DNA of 64,000 nt from Noviherbaspirillum soli (GCF_015352955.1 NZ_JACYOX010000007.1:93357-157356); one strand, 5' to 3'; counted from the first letter of the stretch, positions 8,538-18,372 are shown. Numbers and translations: made by a program. Notes: generated by a model not told the origin, from the letters alone.

Positions 8538-8858
8538 TGCAAACCTTTAATTTCGTTCAACCGGATGTTGCCGCATTTTGGGACGGCCCGCCAATATTAA
8601 AGGTTCTTCGCCGTGCCGGCATATGGATTACCTGAATGGGTACTCCAGTGCCCGGAAATACGCCAATTGGCCGTAGCTGGCCTCGTCGGAGCAAGGCTCA
8701 ATGTTTCGTAATGAGTCATCGGCATCAGGGAAGTCCTTCAGCACGCGGCGGATCGAACCATCATCGGATATGACCCCGACTCGAATCCAGCGGCAATTTG
8801 CAAATGCCCATCGCAAGGGCTATGAAGCGCATCGATGTAATGCCTGGTGGCTTGCCGG
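8538..8858. other. Gap with a weak minus-strand frame
   Basis: About 320 bases. A 62-codon minus-strand frame (8628-8816) reads acidic and partly protein-like (DDGSIRRVLKDFPDADDS) but has no clear start or homology I recognise. It may be the remnant of a small gene. Nothing else is seen. Confidence 0.3.
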
Positions 8859-9104
8859 TTAATAATCCAAACCGAGCATCCAGTCCAAACCGAGCGTCCT
8901 CATAAGGACGAAGGTGACGACCCCCAGGCCCAGGAGCGATAGCACAAAGACTGCAGCCACCTTGCCGCCCGCGCGCAGCACTCCGCGCTTCTCCTTCTCC
9001 TTGCCCTTCTTCCCCTGATCGTAATGCCACTTGACGGCGAAGAACATGCCCGTGCCTAGCACGAGAACCTTGAACGTAACCAGGACTATAGGAATCCATT
9101 CCAT
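8859..9104 (-). CDS. Small two-helix membrane protein, unknown function
   Basis: An 81-residue protein with two hydrophobic segments, residues about 3-24 (IPIVLVTFKVLVLGTGMFFAV) and 47-68, joined by a strongly basic loop rich in Lys and Glu (KKGKEKEKR). This charge pattern puts the loop in the cytoplasm. A GGAAA sequence precedes the ATG at a workable distance. I do not recognise a family. It lies in a region with broken genes and may be a locally acquired or rapidly changing gene. Confidence 0.6.
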   Translation of the reverse strand: MEWIPIVLVTFKVLVLGTGMFFAVKWHYDQGKKGKEKEKRGVLRAGGKVAAVFVLSLLGLGVVTFVLMRTLGLDWMLGLDY

Positions 9105-9616
9105 TTTTTGAGTATTTCCAGTCTATTGCTTGACGCTATCCATCGTGAGGAGCACTACCTTAAAACGCTGCTTCAGCAACTTCATGTTTTGTTCAAGCCA
9201 TCGAAGCCGATTGCCCGAGATGTTTGAATCCTTCATTACATCCGCCGATGAAATAACAATGGCATTCAGCGGAGTGGTTTACCGAATGCAGATGGGAGGA
9301 GAAAACATCAGCGACCACGATGCAAGTAGGATGCTGCCGCACGTTCCGAAGCATTCTACTTAAAAGCATTTCCAAGCATCGAGACAAAATGTCCCAGTTG
9401 AAGACCATACAAGATGAAAATTTGCCAATCTGCTTGCCGCGATTGGCGGTGCACGGCGGGCCACGTTTTTGCAGATTGCAGATGCGTTGCAGGCGGCGGC
9501 GGGAGACGGAGCGCTGAAACCGTGTGACCGTCCACCTCCGCATCGCCAGTTGGCAGCGCGGCTTGACGTCCACTTGACGACGATTGCGCGCGAAAGCTGG
9601 TTCTCTCAGAACCTGC
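9105..9616. other. Gene-poor stretch holding a regulator fragment
   Basis: No intact gene is supported. The right half contains a recognisable piece of a GntR-type DNA-binding domain (separate entry). The minus-strand frame at 9193-9573 is Arg/Cys-rich and antisense to that fragment, so it is not called. Confidence 0.5.
9424..9600 (+). pseudogene. Fragment of a GntR/MocR-type transcriptional regulator
   Basis: A frame open after a TGA at 9415 reads ANLLAAIGGARR then LQIADALQAAAGDGAL, PPPHRQLAARL and TTIARE. This matches the winged-helix domain of MocR/PdxR-like GntR regulators, whose members read like LPPHRQLAARLGV and TTVTRAY at these points. Homology stops near 9597, where the frame runs into the antisense of the next gene. 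The usual aminotransferase-like domain of some 350 residues is missing, as is the initiating end. It looks like a decayed or truncated regulator left by a rearrangement. Confidence 0.55.
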
Positions 9617-10372
9617 TTAAGAACGCCGCGCTATTTCCTCGCTTGCTATTGCCGCCAGTTCGGACAAACCGCGACGCTGTTCCTGATCAAGAACTCTTGG
9701 CCGTCGATCCAGCACGCAGAGCGTACCTAGACGATAGCCTTCTCGGTCGGACACGGGAAAGCCCGCATAGAAGCGGATAAACGGATCATTGAGGACAAGC
9801 GGATTGCTGGAAAATCGGTCGTCGTCTCTGGCATCTGAAACGATGAGAGGCGTATCGCGCAAAACTGCATGCCCACAGAACGCCCACTCTCGTGGCGTTT
9901 CGACAACGTCGATACCAATCCTGGATTTGAACCACTGCCGACGCGCGGTGAGTAGCGAAACCAGCGCCATGGGCGTGTCGGCAATACGGGTGGCAAGCCA
10001 AGTAATCCGGTCGAAAACCTGCTCTGGCGCAGTGTCGATCAAGCCACTTGCAAGCAGCGCGTTCAGCCGTTTGCCTTCGTCGGGGGCAATCGGATAAGTC
10101 GGACCGGCAGGCAGATCAAATTCCCCTCGGTTGTCATCAGGATGGCTCGCAGCGCCTGTCTCGATGTTCTGCGGTTGAGCTGAACGTCCCATGACTGCCA
10201 TCACGGCGCTGCGTCTTACACGCCGGTGTCCTCCGGGCGTCTTCCATGACGCGATCGCGCCGCTCTCGATCCATTGTTGTGCTGTGCTAACGGATACACC
10301 AAGTAGCGCTGCCACAGCGCGGCTAGTCAGAATGGGATCAGCGAGATCTTCTATTGCCTTTGGTTGACTCAT
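9617..10372 (-). CDS. HTH (MerR/excisionase-like) plus GAF domain protein
   Basis: A 251-residue two-domain protein. Residues about 12-60 form a helix-turn-helix with wing of the HTH_17 type: LTSRAVAALLGVSVSTAQQWI followed by the MerR-like WKTPGGHRRVRRS. Residues about 100-245 are a GAF domain (NALLASGLIDTAPEQVFDRITWLAT through YAGFPV and LGTLCVLDRRPR), of the type found in signalling proteins and histidine kinases. A DNA-binding head joined to a small-molecule sensor suggests a one-component regulator. It is divergent from cheW with 215 bases between, so it may control the chemotaxis pair; that is inference. Ligand unknown. Confidence 0.8.
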   Translation of the reverse strand: MSQPKAIEDLADPILTSRAVAALLGVSVSTAQQWIESGAIASWKTPGGHRRVRRSAVMAVMGRSAQPQNIETGAASHPDDNRGEFDLPAGPTYPIAPDEGKRLNALLASGLIDTAPEQVFDRITWLATRIADTPMALVSLLTARRQWFKSRIGIDVVETPREWAFCGHAVLRDTPLIVSDARDDDRFSSNPLVLNDPFIRFYAGFPVSDREGYRLGTLCVLDRRPRVLDQEQRRGLSELAAIASEEIARRS

Positions 10373-10587
10373 GACTCGGAGAGCGTTCTTGAAAGCGAGG
10401 CGAGATCATAACCGACTTTAAAGCGCATCGAGAGAAATGACGAAATTGATAAATAAAGTTGACTAACGGAAATATTTGTTGGAGTATTCGTCACTTTCAT
10501 CAATTTTCCTAATTCGATTTGGCGCATAAAGGGATCAGACGCTCCCATGGCTACAAGAATTACAAAATACAACATAGGAGTCACGGT

Positions 10588-11070
10588 TTGGACCAGCCAC
10601 ATGAGAAGTTGAACTTAGCCCAAGCAGGTGAATACCTCTCCTTCCGCGCAGGAACGGAGGAGTATGGAATCGATATTCTGACGGTGCAGGAAATCCGGGG
10701 CTATGAAACCGTGACCCGCATCGCCAATGCGCCCGAGTTCATCATGGGGGTGTTGAACCTGCGCGGCGCCATCGTGCCCATCGTTGATCTACGCATCGCG
10801 TTGAATGTCGAGGCAACTTGCGACGCGCGGACTGCTGTCATTGTCCTTGACCTTGGCAAGCGAACTGTCGGCATGGTTGTCGACAGCGTCTCGGACGTCG
10901 TCATTCTGCTGGCGGAACAGACGCTGCCGCCGCCAGAGTTAGGCAGGACGCATGCCGTACCTTATGTCACCGGGATCGGCACGCTCCCGGAGCGCACCCT
11001 CATTCTCATCGACATCGGCGCCATGCTGGCAAGCATTGGCCTTGATTTTTGCGAGCCGGTTGCGGCTTGA
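10588..11070 (+). CDS. cheW: CheW-like chemotaxis coupling protein
   Basis: About 160 residues, a single CheW domain that links chemoreceptors to the kinase CheA. Typical features are [22 protein letters not shown] at the start, [19 protein letters not shown] in the middle, and [11 protein letters not shown] later. The start is set at a TTG because AGGAG lies 7 bases before it and the conserved domain begins soon after; an earlier TTG at 10519 has no such site and adds non-conserved residues. The stop is 32 bases before the receptor gene, so the two form an operon. CheA, CheY and flagellar genes are not in the window, so this is an accessory copy. Confidence 0.9.
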   Translation: MDQPHEKLNLAQAGEYLSFRAGTEEYGIDILTVQEIRGYETVTRIANAPEFIMGVLNLRGAIVPIVDLRIALNVEATCDARTAVIVLDLGKRTVGMVVDSVSDVVILLAEQTLPPPELGRTHAVPYVTGIGTLPERTLILIDIGAMLASIGLDFCEPVAA

Positions 11071-11102
11071 ATTCGCCTGTTACGGATAAAGAAAGGAAGT
11101 CC

Positions 11103-12845
11103 ATGAACTCTACTCGCACCAACGGCCTCACCGTCAAGGCACGCGTCAGCCTGGGATTTGCTGTCGTTCTTGCCATCATGATTGCATTAACCACAGTCGG
11201 GATTTTTCGGGTCAATTCGATTTCCGACGGTTTGACCACCATCGGCGACGTCAACAGCGTCAAGCAGCGTTATGCCATCAACTTTCGCGGCAGCGTGCAT
11301 GACCGGGCTATCAGTTTGCGCGACGTTACCCTGGTTGACAGTCCCACTGAACTGCAAGCAGCGCTTAATGACATCGTTAAACTTGCCGACGACTATGCCA
11401 AGTCAGCGGTGCGCATGGACGACATGTTCAAGACGCGTACCGATATTAGCCAGGACGAACGTCAAATTCTGGCGAGCATTAAAGACATCGAGGCGCGTAC
11501 GCTACCGATGATCAACAGGGTGATCGAACTGCGGAAAGCAGGACAACTCGAGCAGGCCAAAGAGGTCATGCTCAAGGAAGCACGACCAGCGTTCGTCGAA
11601 TGGCTGGCGCGCATCAACAAATTCATCGACCTGCAGGAAAAAATGAATCAGACCGTCTCCAGCGAAGCCCGTGGCTTGGCAAGTGGATTTCAGACCCTGA
11701 TGCTGATCATCACTGTAGCGGCGGTGGCAATTGGCGTGGGCATTGCTGGATTTATCGTACGAGGGATACTGAAGTCCTTGGGCGGCGAGCCCAGCCAGGC
11801 AAGCGCATTGGCCAAAAGCATTGCGGCCGGGGATCTGGCGGTGCCGATTCATACCCGAAAAGATGACCGCTCCAGCGTCTTGTACGCGATGAAGGAGATG
11901 CGTGACAGCCTTGTGCAGATCGTCGCGCAGGTGCGCGGCGGCACTGAAACGATTGCTACAGCGTCTGCGGAAATAGCCATCGGCAACCAGGATCTATCCG
12001 CTCGCACCCAGCAACAGGCCGGCGCCCTGGAGCAAACCACCTCTTCAGTGGGAGAACTGACAGCTACCGTTAAGCAGAACGCAAACAATGCCAGGCAAGC
12101 CAATGAATTGGCTGTGGCAGCCTCGCAAGTAGCGATCAAGGGCGGCGAAGTCGTCTCTCAGGTAGTGACGACGATGGACTCGATCAACGAATCGTCGAGA
12201 AAGGTGGTCGACATCATCAGCGTGATTGATGGCATTGCCTTCCAAACCAACATCCTGGCACTGAACGCAGCGGTCGAGGCAGCCCGTGCCGGCGAGCAGG
12301 GAAGGGGTTTTGCAGTCGTGGCCAGTGAAGTACGCACCCTGGCACAACGTTCGGCCGCTGCTGCCAAAGAGATTAAGAGTCTCATTGGCGACTCGGTAGA
12401 AAAGGTTGATACTGGCAGCCGGCTAGTCAACGACGCGGGCGCGACCATGCAGGATATCGTGGTAAGCGTCAAACGCGTCACTGACATTATGGCCGAGATC
12501 AGTGCTGCCAGTGCTGAGCAGACCGCCGGCATTGAGCTAATCAATGCAGCAGTAACGCAAATGGATCAGGTCACGCAGCAGAATGCAGCGCTGGTGGAAG
12601 AAGCCGCTGCGGCATCGGAGTCGATGCAGGAGCAAGCCGCCAGCCTGGCGCAGGTCGTCTCCGTGTTCAAGGTCAGCAATATGGATACGCAAGGCGCATC
12701 GGCACTGGCTGTAGCCAAGGCTCAAAGCCGCATGGCCGCACCGATGCACAAGCCGGGTGGACAGAGCCATACCCGCAGCACCGCAGTACCGGCGGCGCGA
12801 GCGCTGGCAGCGCCCCGCGCCAACGGCGACTGGGAAGAGTTCTGA
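11103..12845 (+). CDS. Methyl-accepting chemotaxis protein (Tar/Tsr-like topology)
   Basis: 581 residues. Helix one is near 11-33 and helix two near 199-222, enclosing a periplasmic four-helix-bundle type sensor. A HAMP domain follows (about 222-275), then the methyl-accepting signalling domain with the highly conserved hairpin tip IISVIDGIAFQTNILALNAAVEAARAGEQGRGFAVVA. The C terminus ends in DWEEF, close to the NWETF pentapeptide that tethers CheR and CheB. The ATG is preceded by AAGGAAG. Ligand unknown. It follows cheW directly and is closed by a terminator, so the two-gene unit adds one receptor and its coupler to a chemotaxis system elsewhere. Confidence 0.95.
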   Translation: MNSTRTNGLTVKARVSLGFAVVLAIMIALTTVGIFRVNSISDGLTTIGDVNSVKQRYAINFRGSVHDRAISLRDVTLVDSPTELQAALNDIVKLADDYAKSAVRMDDMFKTRTDISQDERQILASIKDIEARTLPMINRVIELRKAGQLEQAKEVMLKEARPAFVEWLARINKFIDLQEKMNQTVSSEARGLASGFQTLMLIITVAAVAIGVGIAGFIVRGILKSLGGEPSQASALAKSIAAGDLAVPIHTRKDDRSSVLYAMKEMRDSLVQIVAQVRGGTETIATASAEIAIGNQDLSARTQQQAGALEQTTSSVGELTATVKQNANNARQANELAVAASQVAIKGGEVVSQVVTTMDSINESSRKVVDIISVIDGIAFQTNILALNAAVEAARAGEQGRGFAVVASEVRTLAQRSAAAAKEIKSLIGDSVEKVDTGSRLVNDAGATMQDIVVSVKRVTDIMAEISAASAEQTAGIELINAAVTQMDQVTQQNAALVEEAAAASESMQEQAASLAQVVSVFKVSNMDTQGASALAVAKAQSRMAAPMHKPGGQSHTRSTAVPAARALAAPRANGDWEEF

Positions 12846-12882
12846 CCCTGCCTGGCTGGTAAAGCAGACTCCAGAATCGTTC

Positions 12883-12907
12883 GATGCCCCTTCGGGGGCA
12901 TCTTTAT
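12883..12907 (+). terminator. Rho-independent terminator of the cheW-receptor operon
   Basis: Stem GATGCCCC / GGGGCATC (8 bp) with a TTCG tetraloop followed by TTTATTT, 37 bases after the receptor stop codon. Confidence 0.9.
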
Positions 12908-13025
12908 TTCGGCGAACCTTGCCAACCCGCTGAAGTGGAGGTGAACCCAGCGGCAGCAGCACGCTCCCGAGTCGGAATTTATACTATCCCCCGGATGATC
13001 CTGCCCTGCCCGCGGAATGCTCCGC

Positions 13026-14330
13026 TCAGGCAGCATCCTTCAGATAACCGACGCGAGCGGGGTCGCGCATCCTCAGGCAGACCACGAAGGCGATCGCGCA
13101 CATCGCCGTCACGTACCAGTAGAAGCTGGCTTCATGGCCGGCCGACTTGAGCCACAGCGCGACATACTCGGCCGAACCGCCGAAGATGGCATTGCCCAGC
13201 GCATAGGAAAAGCCGACGCCGAGCGCCCTGATCTCCGGCGGGAACATCTCCGACTTGATCAGGCCGCTGATGGAGGTATAGAAGCTGACGATGGCCAGCG
13301 CGCCAACCACCAGCGCGAATGCGGCATAGGGGCTGCGCACGCCGGCCAGCGCATACAGGATGGGCACGGTGCATAGCGTGGCAAGGCCGCCGAACCAGAG
13401 CATCGAGGTGCGGCGCCCGATGCGGTCCGACAGCGCGCCGAAGAGCGGCTGCATCAGCATGTAGACAAACAGCGCGCAGGTCATTACCAGGCTGGCGGTC
13501 TCGGCATGCATGCCCGCGGTATTGACCAGGTACTTCTGCATGTAGGTGGTGAAGGTGTAGAAGATCAGCGAGCCGCCGGCGGTGAAGGCGATCACGGTGA
13601 AGAAGGCGCCCTTGTGCTGCATCAGGCCGGCGAAGCTGCCGGCTTCCCTGGCGCCGCGGCTTTCGGCGGTGGATGTCTCGGACAGGGTGCGGCGCAGGTA
13701 GAGCGCCACCAGCGCGGCCAGAGCGCCCAGCACGAAGGGGATGCGCCAGCCCCAGTCGCGCAGCTGTTCGGTGGTGAGCAGCTGCTGCAGCACGACCAGC
13801 ACCAGCACCGCCAGCAGCTGGCCGCCGATCAGGGTCACGTACTGGAAGGAAGCGAAGAAGCCGCGCCGGCCCTTCAGCGCCACTTCGCTCATGTAGGTCG
13901 CGCTGGTGCCGTATTCGCCGCCGACCGACAAGCCCTGCAGCAACCGCGCCAGCAGCAGCAGGCCCGGCGCGAGCGTGCCTATCGTGGCATAGGTCGGCAG
14001 GCAGGCAATGAGCAAGGAGCCGCCGCACATCATGAACACCGAGATCAGCATGGCCGTCTTGCGGCCGCGCTTGTCGGCGATGCGGCCGAACATCCAGCCG
14101 CCGATGGGCCGCATCAGGAAACCGGCGGCGAACACGCCGGCCGTGTTGAGCAGCTGGGTGGTCGGATTACCGGACGGAAAAAACGCATGCGCGAAATACA
14201 GCGACGTGAAGGAGTAGATATAGAAGTCGAACCATTCGACCAGGTTGCCCGAGGAGGCGGCGACGATGGCGAAGATGCGGCTGCGGTCATCCATCGGATG
14301 CGTGGCGGTCATGGCGCTTGCGGTGTCCAT
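13026..14330 (-). CDS. MFS permease of the metabolite:H+ symporter type
   Basis: 434 residues with twelve predicted helices. It has the metabolite:H+ symporter (MHS) hallmarks: [15 protein letters not shown] in helix one, the loop motif [13 protein letters not shown] between helices two and three, and [20 protein letters not shown] in the fourth to fifth. MHS members carry alpha-ketoglutarate, citrate, proline/betaine or shikimate with protons; the closest look is to alpha-ketoglutarate permeases, but substrate is not provable. The ATG at 14330 is chosen because AGGAA precedes it; an upstream TTG adds eight residues without a site. The neighbouring dehydrogenase is on the same strand 198 bases upstream. 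Confidence 0.88.
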   Translation of the reverse strand: MDTASAMTATHPMDDRSRIFAIVAASSGNLVEWFDFYIYSFTSLYFAHAFFPSGNPTTQLLNTAGVFAAGFLMRPIGGWMFGRIADKRGRKTAMLISVFMMCGGSLLIACLPTYATIGTLAPGLLLLARLLQGLSVGGEYGTSATYMSEVALKGRRGFFASFQYVTLIGGQLLAVLVLVVLQQLLTTEQLRDWGWRIPFVLGALAALVALYLRRTLSETSTAESRGAREAGSFAGLMQHKGAFFTVIAFTAGGSLIFYTFTTYMQKYLVNTAGMHAETASLVMTCALFVYMLMQPLFGALSDRIGRRTSMLWFGGLATLCTVPILYALAGVRSPYAAFALVVGALAIVSFYTSISGLIKSEMFPPEIRALGVGFSYALGNAIFGGSAEYVALWLKSAGHEASFYWYVTAMCAIAFVVCLRMRDPARVGYLKDAA

Positions 14331-14528
14331 TTCGGCGTGTTCCTGGGTGATCAAGACATTGGTTTACCAGATTGGCCGGCGCGGCTTGTTGACGCGGTCG
14401 CGCCAGAGGCGTCGTTCGGGCATGAACAGGCTTCGTCACCCGGATGAGGGAAAGTTTCCGTCGGTGGCTTGCATGGCCATGCCGGATGCGTGCCTTCGAC
14501 CTGCAGAGCAGCCCTCTCGTGCCATGTC

Positions 14529-16028
14529 CTACAGGTCGAAGGCGATGCCCTGGGCAAGCGGCAGCTGGTCCGAGTAATTGACGGTGTTGGTGGCGCGCCG
14601 CATGTAGCCTTTCCATGCGTCCGAGCCCGATTCGCGGCCCCCGCCCGTTTCCTTGTTGCCGCCGAAGGCGCCGCCGATCTCGGCGCCCGACGGCCCGACA
14701 TTCACATTGACGATGCCGCAGTCGCTGCCGGCAGCGGCCATGAAGCGCTCGGCTTCCCGCATGTCCATCGTGAAGATCGAGGACGACAGGCCTTGCGGCA
14801 CCGCATTGTTCAAGGCAATGGCGTCGTCCAGGCTGCGGTAGCGCATCACATACAAGATGGGCGCAAAGGTTTCCTCTCGGACGATGCCAGTCTGGGACGG
14901 CATCTCCACCAGCGCCGGCCGCACATAATGGCCACCCTCGCAGCCCGGCACCATGACCCGCTCGCCGCCATGCACCGTGCCGCCTTCCCGCGCCGCGGTC
15001 GCCAGGGCGCGCTGCATCGCGTCGAACGCTGCGCCGTCGATCAGCGGGCCGACCAGCGTTTCCGGCAGCAGCGGATTGCCGATGTAGAGCGCCTGCATTG
15101 CCTCCTTCAGCGGCGGCATCAGGCGCTCATGCACGTCGGCATGGACAAACAGCCGGCGCAGGCTGGTGCAGCGCTGGCCGGCAGTGCCCGCGGCGGCGAA
15201 GACGATGGCGCGCAGGGCCAGCGCCAGGTCGGCGCTGGGCGCCACCACGGCTGCATTGTTGCCGCCAAGTTCAAGGATGACGCGACCGAAGCGCGCCGCC
15301 ACCCGCGGCGCCACTTCCCGGCCCATGCGGGTCGAGCCGGTGGCCGATAGCAGCGGCACGCGGCCATCCTCCACCAGCCGCGCCGCCAGCGCATGCCCGC
15401 CCTGCAGCACTTCGAGCAGGCCGGCGGGCGCGGCGCCGAAGCGCGCGCAGGCCTGGCCGAACAGGGCGGCGCAGGCCTGCGCCGTGAGCGGCGTTCTTTC
15501 GGAGGGCTTCCACACCACGCTGTCGCCGCAGACCCAGGCCAGCGCGGCATTCCAGGCCCATACCGCCGCCGGGAAGTTGAAGGCCGACAGCACGCCGGCG
15601 ACGCCCAGCGGATGCCAGGTCTCCATCAGCCGGTGGCCCGGCCGCTCCGATGCCATCGTCAGCCCGTACAACTGGCGCGACAGGCCCAGCGCGAAGTCGC
15701 AGATGTCGATCATTTCCTGCACCTCGCCCAGGCCTTCCTGCAGGATCTTGCCGGTTTCCAGCGTGATCAGCCGGCCCAGCGCCGCCTTGTTCTCGCGCAG
15801 CACTTCGCCGAACAGCCGCACCAGCTCGCCGCGCCGCGGCGCCGGCGTCTCGCGCCAGGCGAGGAAGGCCTGGTGGGCGCGGCCGATGGCGGCATCGGCC
15901 TGCGCCGCCGAACTGGCCGCCACCGCGGCCAGCGGCATGCCGTCGATCGGCGAGACCGACTGCAGGCCGGCCGGGTCCAGGGTGGCGGGCTGCACGCCCA
16001 GCTGGGATAAAAGCGCGTTCACATCCAT
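14529..16028 (-). CDS. ALDH7-type aldehyde dehydrogenase (piperideine-6-carboxylate / aminoadipate semialdehyde class)
   Basis: 499 residues, normal for NAD-dependent aldehyde dehydrogenases. Visible are SAFNFPAAVWAWNAALAWVCGD, the ELGGNNA block with the general-base Glu, the catalytic Cys in GTAGQRCTSLRR (near residue 288) and a C terminus reading GAEIGGAFGGNKETGGGRES and YMRRATNTVNYSDQLPLAQGI, which is diagnostic of the ALDH7/AmaB group. AmaB oxidises the cyclic semialdehyde of lysine or pipecolate breakdown. The ATG 16028 has AGGAG 8 bases upstream. It is divergent from the sigma-54 activator with 187 bases between, so it may be a target. No other lysine genes are present, so the physiological substrate is open. 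Confidence 0.92.
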   Translation of the reverse strand: MDVNALLSQLGVQPATLDPAGLQSVSPIDGMPLAAVAASSAAQADAAIGRAHQAFLAWRETPAPRRGELVRLFGEVLRENKAALGRLITLETGKILQEGLGEVQEMIDICDFALGLSRQLYGLTMASERPGHRLMETWHPLGVAGVLSAFNFPAAVWAWNAALAWVCGDSVVWKPSERTPLTAQACAALFGQACARFGAAPAGLLEVLQGGHALAARLVEDGRVPLLSATGSTRMGREVAPRVAARFGRVILELGGNNAAVVAPSADLALALRAIVFAAAGTAGQRCTSLRRLFVHADVHERLMPPLKEAMQALYIGNPLLPETLVGPLIDGAAFDAMQRALATAAREGGTVHGGERVMVPGCEGGHYVRPALVEMPSQTGIVREETFAPILYVMRYRSLDDAIALNNAVPQGLSSSIFTMDMREAERFMAAAGSDCGIVNVNVGPSGAEIGGAFGGNKETGGGRESGSDAWKGYMRRATNTVNYSDQLPLAQGIAFDL

Positions 16029-16215
16029 GGCGGGCTCCTGTGGGATTGGCGGCGGTGGGCCAAGCGACAGGCCAAGTCTGTCGCAGCCGGCGTCGCCAGG
16101 CAAGCGCTGCGGGTGTTTTCGGAAAAGCATGCAGAAACTCCCTTACACTAGGGACCTGCGACTTTGCCTAGCCTGACAACGCAGCCGGACGCCGATCCGG
16201 CGCAAGGAGACCAGC

Positions 16216-18165
16216 ATGCGGCATCAGCAACGCGAACACATCGACACCGTCCTGCGCGTGGCCGACCCCGGCGGCGCGGCCGCTGCAGCCGCGCCTGACG
16301 CGGTGCCGCATGACGACGTGATACGCAGCTCATGGCTGCGCTGCGTCAACGACCACCGGCTCGACCCGACCTGCATGCGCGAGGCCGTGATACTCCCGGC
16401 GCCGGTGCTGCGCGAGCACCAGGACCAGATGGAAGATTTCCTGCGCATCGCCCGCCATGGCCTGGAATCGCTGTACCAGCAGGTGGCCGGCCTGGGCTAT
16501 GTGGTGCTGCTCACCGACGCGCGCGGCGTCACGGTCGACTTCATGGGCGACCTGCAGCTGGACCGCAGCCTGCGCAAGGCCGGCCTCTATCTCGGCGCCG
16601 ACTGGAGCGAGCGCCATGCCGGCACCTGCGGCGTGGGCACCTGCATCAGCACCGGCGAAGCGCTGACGGTGCACCAGGGCGACCACTTCGACGCCACCCA
16701 CATTCCGCTCACCTGCAGCACAGCGCCGGTCTATGGCAGCGACGGCCGCCTGAATGCGGTGCTGGATATCTCCGCCCTCACCTCGCCCCAGCCCAAGGCC
16801 AGCCAGCACCTGGCGCTGCAACTGGTGAAGATGGCCGCGCAGCGGGTGGAGGATGCGGGCTTCCTGCGCCGCTTCGCGCAGGAATGGGTGCTGCGGCTCT
16901 CGTCGGCGCCGCAGTTCCTGGAAGTGAGCCCGGAATACCTGCTGGCGCTCGATGCGGCCGGCCATGTCGCCGGCTACAACCGCCGCGCCCAGCTGCTGCT
17001 GGAAGCGCCGGGCGCGCCGCCGCTCCTGGGCCGGCATATCGGGCAGCTGCTGCAGCTCGATACCAACCACCTCGGCCGCTACCTGAAGACCGAGCCGGCC
17101 GACCGGCGAGCGGTGGTGGTCAATGGCAGCAGGCGCATCCTGTTCCTGCTGGCGTCGCCGCCGCCGGCACGCCAGGCGCAGGCCGTGCAAGCCCTGCAGG
17201 CGCGGCAGATCCCGGCGCCGCTGGCCGCGCTCTCCGGCGGCGATGCGCTGCTGGACCGGCAGATCGAGCGTGCCGCCAGGCTGGTCAACACGCCGGTGAG
17301 CCTCCTGCTGACGGGCGAAACCGGCACCGGCAAGGAATATTTCGCCAAGGCCCTGCATGAAAGCAGCGAGCGCCGGCGCGGCCCCTTCATCGCCGTCAAC
17401 TGCGCGGCCATACCCGAGACGCTGATCGAGAGCGAGCTGTTCGGCTATCTGCCCGGCAGCTTTTCCGGGGCGGCGCAGAAAGGCAAGCGCGGCCTGATCG
17501 CCGAGGCGCACGGCGGCACCCTGTTCCTGGACGAGATCGGCGACATGCCGCGCCACCTTCAGGCCAGGCTGCTGCGGGTGCTGGCGGAAAAGGAGGTGCT
17601 GCCGATCGGCGCGTCGCGGCCGGTGCAGGTCGACATCCGGGTGATCGCCGCCACCCATTGCGCGCTGGAAGCGCTGGTGCGGGAAGGCCGCTTCCGCGAC
17701 GACCTGTACTACCGCCTCAACGGCGCGCGCCTCGTGCTTCCGCCGCTGCGGCTGCGGCAGGACCTGGGCTGGATGATGGGCCGCATGCTGCGCGCCCATG
17801 CCAGGCGCAACGGCATGCAGGATGCGCCCGAGCTCGCTGCCGACACCGCGCAGCTGCTGCGCAGCCATCACTGGCCGGGCAACCTGCGCGAGCTGCGCAA
17901 TGTGCTGGAGTATGCGGCCGCGGTCTGCAGCGGCAATCGCATCGAGCCGGCCGACCTGCCGGACGGCCTGGCGACGCATGGCGCGCTCGCAGCGCCCGGC
18001 GGCGCCGACGGGGCCGACACGCCGGCGATGCAGCTCGAAGGGCTGCTGCGCGAATGCCGCTGGAACGTGACGCTGGCCGCGTCGCGGCTGGGCGTGGCGC
18101 GCATGACGCTGTACCGGCGCATGAAACGGCTGGGCATCGTCAGTCCCAACCATAGCGCTGGCTGA
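16216..18165 (+). CDS. AcoR-like sigma-54 dependent transcriptional activator
   Basis: 649 residues in the AcoR layout. An N-terminal GAF-type sensor (about 75-210) contains [13 protein letters not shown] and [17 protein letters not shown], standard for acetoin- and alcohol-responsive members. A PAS-like stretch follows (about 235-330). The AAA+ domain has Walker A GETGTGKE (near 367), Walker [11 protein letters not shown] (near 435) and the arginine finger region. A Fis-type helix-turn-helix closes the protein. The sigma-54 contact loop reads GSFSGA instead of GAFTGA, an unusual variant. AAGGAG precedes the ATG. The divergent aldehyde dehydrogenase and the downstream monooxygenase with a -24/-12 promoter are the likely targets. 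Confidence 0.93.
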   Translation: MRHQQREHIDTVLRVADPGGAAAAAAPDAVPHDDVIRSSWLRCVNDHRLDPTCMREAVILPAPVLREHQDQMEDFLRIARHGLESLYQQVAGLGYVVLLTDARGVTVDFMGDLQLDRSLRKAGLYLGADWSERHAGTCGVGTCISTGEALTVHQGDHFDATHIPLTCSTAPVYGSDGRLNAVLDISALTSPQPKASQHLALQLVKMAAQRVEDAGFLRRFAQEWVLRLSSAPQFLEVSPEYLLALDAAGHVAGYNRRAQLLLEAPGAPPLLGRHIGQLLQLDTNHLGRYLKTEPADRRAVVVNGSRRILFLLASPPPARQAQAVQALQARQIPAPLAALSGGDALLDRQIERAARLVNTPVSLLLTGETGTGKEYFAKALHESSERRRGPFIAVNCAAIPETLIESELFGYLPGSFSGAAQKGKRGLIAEAHGGTLFLDEIGDMPRHLQARLLRVLAEKEVLPIGASRPVQVDIRVIAATHCALEALVREGRFRDDLYYRLNGARLVLPPLRLRQDLGWMMGRMLRAHARRNGMQDAPELAADTAQLLRSHHWPGNLRELRNVLEYAAAVCSGNRIEPADLPDGLATHGALAAPGGADGADTPAMQLEGLLRECRWNVTLAASRLGVARMTLYRRMKRLGIVSPNHSAG

Positions 18166-18188
18166 GCCTGCCACGGAGAGCCTGCGGC

Positions 18189-18226
18189 TGTCACAGCTGT
18201 GACACCTGTCACAGGCCGGGTGACAG
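18189..18226. promoter_or_regulatory. Palindromic upstream activating sequence
   Basis: A perfect 16-bp palindrome TGTCACAGCTGTGACA (18189-18204) is followed by CCTGTCACAGG (18205-18215) and GTGACAG, giving four TGTCAC-type half-sites in 38 bases. It begins about 150 bases upstream of a -24/-12 promoter, the normal place for enhancer-like sites bound by sigma-54 activators. Binding by the adjacent AcoR-like protein is inferred. Confidence 0.75.
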
Positions 18227-18356
18227 CGCAAGGGCAGCACAAGCCGGGCCAGCACTCCGCCTGCTGGTGCTGCGCCACGCCTTGCCTCGCTGACAAATCC
18301 TTTCGATTCAACCGCTTGCATTCCCCTTCACCGGCGGCGCCAGGCGGCGACAAGGC

Positions 18357-18372
18357 TGGCACGCCGCTTGCG
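18357..18372 (+). promoter_or_regulatory. Sigma-54 (-24/-12) promoter of the flavin monooxygenase gene
   Basis: TGGCACGCCGCTTGCG matches the TGGCAC-N5-TTGC consensus at every fixed position. It ends 50 bases before the monooxygenase ATG. With the palindromes upstream it makes a complete sigma-54 control region. Confidence 0.9.

Noticed and set aside
8765..8795. tRNA-like T-loop sequence (CTCGAATCC)
   Set aside because: No acceptor or anticodon stems can be formed around it.
10519..10587. Longer CheW start at TTG 10519
   Set aside because: It lacks a ribosome-binding site and adds residues outside the CheW domain; the TTG at 10588 has AGGAG before it.
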